From: CAZKXX01 sp964556705 | Lineage (GTDB): Bacteria > Acidobacteriota > Terriglobia > UBA7540 | Direction of reading: 5' to 3' | Assembly (NCBI GenBank): GCA_964556705.1 | Contig: CAZKXX010000133.1 | Location: forward strand, 1 to 8,171 | Length of the DNA: 8,171 nt | Part shown: positions 6,001-8,171 of the stretch, piece after piece | Layout: every line of letters starts with the position of its first letter | Position numbering within the stretch: position 1 is the first letter of the stretch | Translations under genes and position numbers: made by a program | Notes under the pieces: model-generated | What the model saw: the letters and a program-made list of their open reading frames with translations, nothing else | What the model was told of the DNA's origin: nothing | Databases searched by the model: none

Positions 6001-6036
6001 TATAAAATAGGCTAGCATAGTTCTCCCGTTTGTCAA
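6001..6036 (-). promoter_or_regulatory. Promoter region of the NALKHGL-type gene
   Basis: On the minus strand a perfect -35 TTGACA (6031-6036) is followed by TAGCCT (6009-6014) at 16 bases and by AT-rich TATTTTATA (6001-6009) at about 19-21 bases. The -35 is convincing; which hexamer serves as -10 is not. Start sites from either would fall within a few bases of the ATG at 5992 or just before it, consistent with the missing ribosome binding site. Confidence 0.4.
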
Positions 6037-6099
6037 GCCCAATCTTCCGCGCCCGGGGCTGAATCGGCAACCTGAGATTTGAAATTCCCGGCGGCGCGG

Positions 6100-6564
6100 C
6101 TACCGGCCGAGCGAGCGGAGCACCCGGGAGCGGAGCTTCCCGAGCCCCCGGTTCAGAAAGTGGTCGCGGGAAAAGAAGGAGAGCACGGGCGGGCGGCGGT
6201 AGCCGTAGCTGCGCAGCGCGGCCGCCAGCCGCGGGTCCTGCTTGGTGAAGCGCATCCCTTCCACGAGCGCCTCGACGGCGTCCTGGCGCCGGCCCGCCAG
6301 GCGGTAAACTTCCGCGAGGTTCAGATAAAGCTCCGGCTGGTTCCGCCGCATCTTTACGGCCTGATAGCAGAGCTCTTCGGCGGCCTCCCAGTTGCGGTCG
6401 GCGGCCCCCACGGCGAGTCCGGTGTAAGAAATGTAGAAGGGATTCGTCTTGTCGAGCTCCAGCGCGCGGGTGAAGTGCGCGAGCGCGCGGCGGGGATAAT
6501 TACTGCGCAGGAAGGCCAGTCCTTCCTTGAACTCGGTCACGGCATCGGCGGCGATTTCGGCCAT
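6100..6564 (-). CDS. Small TPR-repeat protein
   Basis: This 154-residue protein has no signal peptide and is made almost entirely of tetratricopeptide repeats, which form helical scaffolds for protein binding. Three units can be seen: about 8-41 (EFKEGLAFLRSNYPRRALAHFTRALELD..NP), 42-75 (GLAVGAADRNWEAAEELCYQAVKM) and 76-111 (PELYLNLAEVYRLAGRRQDAVEALVEGM...DP). The tail (about 118-154, YRRPPVLSFFSRDHFLNRGLGKLRSRVLRSLGR) is basic and amphipathic; from memory it is typical of a small acidobacterial TPR family. The ATG at 6564 has GAGGA 7 bases upstream (plus-strand 6572-6576), which fixes the start. It lies 107 bases upstream of the NALKHGL-type gene on the same strand, but that gene has its own -35, so co-transcription is uncertain. 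The partner is unknown. Confidence 0.93.
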   Translation of the reverse strand: MAEIAADAVTEFKEGLAFLRSNYPRRALAHFTRALELDKTNPFYISYTGLAVGAADRNWEAAEELCYQAVKMRRNQPELYLNLAEVYRLAGRRQDAVEALVEGMRFTKQDPRLAAALRSYGYRRPPVLSFFSRDHFLNRGLGKLRSRVLRSLGR

Positions 6565-6699
6565 GCGTGCGTCCTCGGGCGCGAAGCTCCTCGAGGCGCC
6601 GGGTTCCGGGATTCACCCGCTTCTTGCGACTCCGGCCGCGGCGGCGCGCCCGCTGCCCGGCCTTGAGAACGGTCCCCGAGAAGGTCTCGCGAGGGCGAA

Positions 6700-6728
6700 A
6701 TTCTGGCACCGGACGGCGGCGAAGTCAA
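6700..6728 (-). promoter_or_regulatory. Candidate promoter of the TPR gene
   Basis: The minus strand reads TTGACT (6723-6728), a 17-base spacer, then CAGAAT (6700-6705): five and four matches to the sigma70 hexamers at ideal spacing. The start site would be near 6693, giving a leader of about 130 bases, which is long. It is the only paired -35/-10 I find in this gap on that strand. Confidence 0.4.
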
Positions 6729-6835
6729 GCAGGCCCGCGGGCATCATTCCCACGGCGCGTCGGGGGGAATCTGATCTGTCGTGCGGTTCTGCGCGTGCCC
6801 CGATTTCATCCGAGGGGCGGCGAGAACCGGAAAGT

Positions 6836-6854
6836 CGCCGGTCACAGACCGGCG
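6836..6854. repeat. Perfect hairpin repeat CGCCGGTC-ACA-GACCGGCG
   Basis: An 8-bp perfect stem with a 3-base loop, followed by CTACA. From memory, GTAGCGCCGGTCTGTGACC-type text recurs between genes in acidobacterial genomes, so this is probably one copy of a dispersed repeat. It lies about 30 bases upstream of the -10 candidate of the BNR_4 gene and could also affect its transcription. Confidence 0.6.
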
Positions 6855-6886
6855 CTACAGTCGGCGGCATTTCAACGGAATTCAGT

Positions 6887-6908
6887 TATACTTGCGCTCT
6901 TCGGGGAG
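6887..6908 (+). promoter_or_regulatory. -10 element and ribosome binding site of the BNR_4 gene
   Basis: TATACT (6887-6892) matches the sigma70 -10 at five of six positions, but there is no recognisable -35 at 16-18 bases. GGGGAG (6903-6908) lies 7 bases before the ATG at 6916 and supports that start over the adjacent GTG at 6913. If TATACT is used, the leader is only about 17 bases. Confidence 0.5.
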
Positions 6909-6915
6909 ATCCGTG

Positions 6916-8171
6916 ATGCGAAGACGAATCATTGCACTGGGGCTGGTCGCGCTGGGGCTGGCGGCGGGGCTGGCGGGCGCGGGCGGAAACGCATCGCGTC
7001 CGGTGAACTACGTCGCCGGGTCGCTCATCGAGCTGAACGCGAACGGCGCGTGGTCGTGGTTCATGGACGAGCGCGTCGTCGTCCACGGCGGCAAACTCGT
7101 GGTCGGCTCGGTGCGGTCGCTGGGGGAACTCGAAGCGACGCATCACCTGCCCGGCTGGGGTGACGTCGAAGTCTCCGTCTATGACCTCGCGACGGGCCGC
7201 GCGGCGAGCACGGTGCTGCACGCGCATCTCGATCAGGACGACCACGCCGCCCCGGCGTTTTTGCCCGTCGCGGACGGCCGCCTGCTCGCCGTGTACAGCA
7301 AGCACGCGCGCGAACGCAAAGTCTATTACCGCTTCTCCGAGCCGAACGACCCGCTGCGCTGGGGCCCCGCGCACGTCTTCGAAACGCCCGGCGAAGACCG
7401 CCGCTTCGCCGGCGACAACGTCACCTACTCGAACCTGTTTCGCATGCCGGACGGGCGCATTTACAATTTCTTCCGCGGCGTCGGCCACAATCCCCACTAC
7501 ATGTTCTCCGACGACGACGGCAGGACCTGGACCTACGGCGGGCGGCTGCTGCGCGGCAAGGGCGGTTACAGTCCGTATCTCAAATACGCTTTCTCGGCCG
7601 ACGGCACGCTGCACTTTATCGCCACCGAAGACCATCCGCGCAACTACGACAACAGCATCTATCACGGCTTCCTGCGCGACGGCGTGATTCACCACTCGGA
7701 CGGCCGCGCCATCGCCAGGCTGAGCACGTCGCAGACCCTGAGCGGAGTCGAAGGGCAGACGGAGCCTTCCATCGCTTCCTGGGACCTGACAAAAGTTTTC
7801 GCGGGCGACCCGGACAACGTCGCTTGGACGATTGATATCGAGCTCGACGCGCGCGGGCATCCCTACATCGCCTTTTCGGTGCAGAAGGACGGCCGCGGAC
7901 TGCCGCCGCGCCAGGGCGGGGTCGACCACCGGTACTACTACGGCCGCTGGGACGGCGCGCGCTGGCACGTGCACGAGATGGCTTACGCCGGCACGCGGCT
8001 CTATCCCTTCGAGGACGACTACACGGGCCTCGTGGCGCTCGATCCGCGCGACCCGGCGACCGTCTTCATTTCCACGGACGCCGACCCGGCCACCGGCGCG
8101 CCGCTCATCAGCTCGGCGGACGGCCAGCGGCATTACGAAATCTTCCGCGGCGTCACCGCCGACGGCGGCGC
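6916..8171 (+). CDS. Exported BNR_4-family beta-propeller protein, possible polysaccharide lyase (runs off right edge)
   Basis: The 418 complete residues seen belong to the BNR_4 type (Pfam BNR repeat-containing family member), a propeller fold shared by some polysaccharide lyases, including PL24/PL25 ulvan lyases, and by many uncharacterised proteins. A signal peptide covers about 1-26 (MRRR, then a Leu/Ala/Gly core; cleavage perhaps after GNA26). Motifs in order: WSWFMDERVVVHGGKLVVG (46-64), GDVEVSVYDLATG (82-94), DDHAAPAF (108-115), NVTYSNLFRMPDGRIYNFFRG (about 168-188), the Asp-box SDDDGRTW (198-205), and ATEDHP...DNSIYHGF (237-252). His110, Tyr171 and Arg187 are candidate catalytic residues; as I recall, PL24/PL25 lyases use a His/Tyr/Arg set with a Tyr-to-Arg spacing of 16, as here. 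It probably acts outside the cytoplasm on a polysaccharide, but the substrate cannot be read from sequence. A sialidase-like glycosidase or a non-enzymatic binder remains possible. The 3' end is missing. Confidence 0.88.
   Translation, partial: MRRRIIALGLVALGLAAGLAGAGGNASRPVNYVAGSLIELNANGAWSWFMDERVVVHGGKLVVGSVRSLGELEATHHLPGWGDVEVSVYDLATGRAASTVLHAHLDQDDHAAPAFLPVADGRLLAVYSKHARERKVYYRFSEPNDPLRWGPAHVFETPGEDRRFAGDNVTYSNLFRMPDGRIYNFFRGVGHNPHYMFSDDDGRTWTYGGRLLRGKGGYSPYLKYAFSADGTLHFIATEDHPRNYDNSIYHGFLRDGVIHHSDGRAIARLSTSQTLSGVEGQTEPSIASWDLTKVFAGDPDNVAWTIDIELDARGHPYIAFSVQKDGRGLPPRQGGVDHRYYYGRWDGARWHVHEMAYAGTRLYPFEDDYTGLVALDPRDPATVFISTDADPATGAPLISSADGQRHYEIFRGVTADGG

Larger units (their letters stand above)
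6565..6915. other. Divergent intergenic region between TPR and BNR_4 genes
   Basis: This 351-base gap holds the TPR ribosome binding site and promoter candidate on the minus strand, the hairpin repeat at 6836-6854, and a -10-like hexamer and Shine-Dalgarno for the plus-strand gene. Open frames crossing it on both strands are GC-rich shadows with no family signature. I see nothing recognisable in about 6730-6830. Confidence 0.75.

Noticed and set aside
5138..6010. 290-residue plus-strand open frame opposite the NALKHGL-type gene
   Set aside because: Low-complexity Gly/Ala/Arg text arising from the basic repeats on the other strand; no motifs and no start signals.
5993..6070. 26-residue N-terminal extension of the NALKHGL-type protein
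   Set aside because: The DNA there contains TTGACA and an AT-rich -10-like stretch, so it is better read as promoter than as coding.
6886..8133. 415-residue open frame on the minus strand opposite the BNR_4 gene
   Set aside because: It is a GC-rich antisense shadow: Val/Arg/Ala-rich with no family motif, while the plus strand shows signal peptide, ribosome binding site and BNR_4 motifs.

Overview
The window looks like chromosomal DNA from a GC-rich member of the Acidobacteriota. This is inferred from gene content and repeat style, because no rRNA or other taxonomic marker is present. The supporting signs are a long secreted FG-GAP protein with an ASH/Ig-like tail, a BNR_4 propeller enzyme, a basic NALKHGL-type protein and several dispersed intergenic palindromes. 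I see no phage genes, plasmid functions, tRNA, rRNA or CRISPR array.

Layout, left to right. (1) 1-555, minus: the first 185 residues of SecA, running off the left edge. (2) 556-1047: a divergent intergenic region with a secA -10 candidate, a purine-rich CACAGAG repeat, a near-perfect 54-base palindrome and a strong sigma70-type promoter for the next gene. (3) 1048-4092, plus: a 1014-residue exported protein with 14 FG-GAP/VCBS repeats, an ASH domain and an Ig-like domain that appears to be split by a two-helix membrane hairpin carrying a lipobox-like cysteine. (4) 4093-4426: a repeat-bearing gap with a probable relic of a REP-associated tyrosine transposase. (5) 4427-4795, plus: a 122-residue conserved hypothetical with a CxxC motif. 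(6) 4860-4963: an inverted-repeat element between two convergent genes; it supplies the stop codon of the next one. (7) 4952-5992, minus: a 346-residue Arg/Ala-rich protein with about 25-residue repeats. (8) 6100-6564, minus: a small TPR protein. (9) 6565-6915: a divergent intergenic region with a hairpin repeat. (10) 6916 to the right edge, plus: an exported BNR_4 protein, possibly a polysaccharide lyase, truncated by the window.

The genes do not form an evident operon or shared pathway: orientation changes repeatedly and nearly every gap holds a dispersed repeat. Two exported beta-propeller proteins (1048-4092 and 6916 onward) point to cell-surface or extracellular work, and SecA is the motor that would export them, but that link is generic. 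The most interesting item is the C-terminus of the 1014-residue protein, where a membrane hairpin ending in a lipobox seems to interrupt an Ig-like fold, suggesting an unusual surface anchor.
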